Position numbers and translations under genes: made by a program. Shown in pieces: positions 5,072 to 5,376 of a stretch of 5,376 nucleotides of DNA (position 1 is its first letter; the number at the start of each line of letters is the position of its first letter). The stretch lies in NCBI GenBank assembly GCA_003149835.1, contig QAMX01000002.1, positions 14,868 through 20,243 on the forward strand, written 5' to 3'. This DNA is from Clostridiales bacterium (GTDB taxonomy: Bacteria > Bacillota > Clostridia > Oscillospirales > QAMX01). Below the pieces are notes generated by a model. It worked only from the letters and a program-made list of their open reading frames with translations. It was not told where the DNA came from and made no database searches.

Positions 5072-5376
5072 ATGAAGAAGACTGTCCTGTCGGCCGTCCG
5101 GCTGTTGAAAATCCAATGGCACGAGAGCAAAAGCGCCTTTTTCTTTGCCATGCTGGTCGCGGTTCTGGGCGGCGTCACGCCGAGCTTAGAGGCGTATTCG
5201 CTCAAAAAGATCATCGATATCTGTATGGCGCAGGCCGCAACCGGCGCGCCGCTGGCGGAGTCGCTGTACCGGGTGCTGCCGTGGATTCTCGCCATGACGG
5301 TTGTCACCACCCTGCTGATCGTCGCCAACATCCTGAGCAACAAGGTGGACGAGGTCTGCGGACAGATGATCTCGCA
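5072..5376 (+). CDS. ABC exporter half-transporter, N-terminal part (partial)
   Basis: The frame opens at the ATG after a strong GGAGG and runs without a stop to the window edge, giving 101 residues beginning MKKTVLSAVRLLKIQWHESK. A short basic, amphipathic N-terminus leads into a hydrophobic span at about residues 22-35, followed by TPSLEAYSLKKIIDI (36-50). This resembles the TM1 exit of type-I ABC exporters, where a PxxxxxxLKxIID pattern is common. A periplasmic-side loop with Ala-rich sequence follows (51-65), then a second membrane span at about 69-88 (VLPWILAMTVVTTLLIVANI) entering a cytoplasmic helix. The full gene should encode six membrane helices plus an ATPase domain, likely working as a dimer, often with a second half-transporter gene next door. 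The substrate cannot be told. It probably starts a new transcription unit. The family call rests on this pattern only, since the ATPase motifs are outside the window. Confidence 0.8.
   Translation, partial: MKKTVLSAVRLLKIQWHESKSAFFFAMLVAVLGGVTPSLEAYSLKKIIDICMAQAATGAPLAESLYRVLPWILAMTVVTTLLIVANILSNKVDEVCGQMIS

Noticed and set aside
4017..5075. A 352-residue + strand open frame overlapping cinA and the following gap
   Set aside because: Extremely Arg/Ala-rich out-of-frame reading of cinA that runs on through hairpins and the promoter region; cinA itself is unmistakable.
4855..5343. 162-residue minus-strand open frame across the promoter and ABC gene
   Set aside because: It is antisense to the ABC exporter start and crosses the hairpins and promoter; the + strand gene has a strong ribosome binding site and membrane-protein character.

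Overview
The window looks like a chromosomal segment of a high-GC member of the Bacillota (Clostridia, perhaps an Oscillospirales/Christensenellales-type gut or anaerobic-digester organism). This is inferred from strong AAGGAGG-type ribosome binding sites, short gaps between co-oriented genes, and protein families typical of anaerobic Firmicutes. Exact taxonomy cannot be settled from the sequence. All six supported genes lie on the + strand. There are no RNA genes, insertion sequences, CRISPR arrays or phage genes that I can recognise.

Layout: 1-393 is the 3' end of a gene cut by the left edge, resembling the C-terminus of a carbohydrate-active enzyme (weak call). After a 208-base gap, three genes follow with gaps of 88 and 111 bases, each with its own good Shine-Dalgarno: an S51 (peptidase E-like) Ser-nucleophile protein (602-1288), an uncharacterised protein with polysaccharide-deacetylase-like features (1377-2216), and a uroporphyrinogen-decarboxylase-fold protein that is probably not a heme enzyme (2328-3383). 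A 169-base gap packed with overlapping inverted repeats separates these from a full-length cinA (3553-4806), which encodes the MoCF-like domain plus the NMN amidohydrolase domain. A 265-base gap then holds a strong GC hairpin flanked by a 12-base direct repeat, a possible second terminator, a T/A-rich promoter region with a perfect TATAAT and two helically phased TTCGACA boxes, and a leader hairpin. It leads into the N-terminus of an ABC exporter half-transporter (5072 to the right edge), which is open at the window end.

How the genes fit together: the first four genes may form one catabolic or cell-envelope accessory cluster (hydrolase-like enzyme, peptidase-like protein, deacetylase-like protein, UroD-like protein). 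Co-transcription is plausible from orientation and spacing but is not shown. cinA is a housekeeping pyridine-nucleotide salvage gene. The ABC exporter appears to begin a new transcription unit with its own promoter. I see no convincing novel defence or mobile system. The most interesting points are the atypical active-site motifs in the three-gene cluster and the structured intergenic regions on both sides of cinA.
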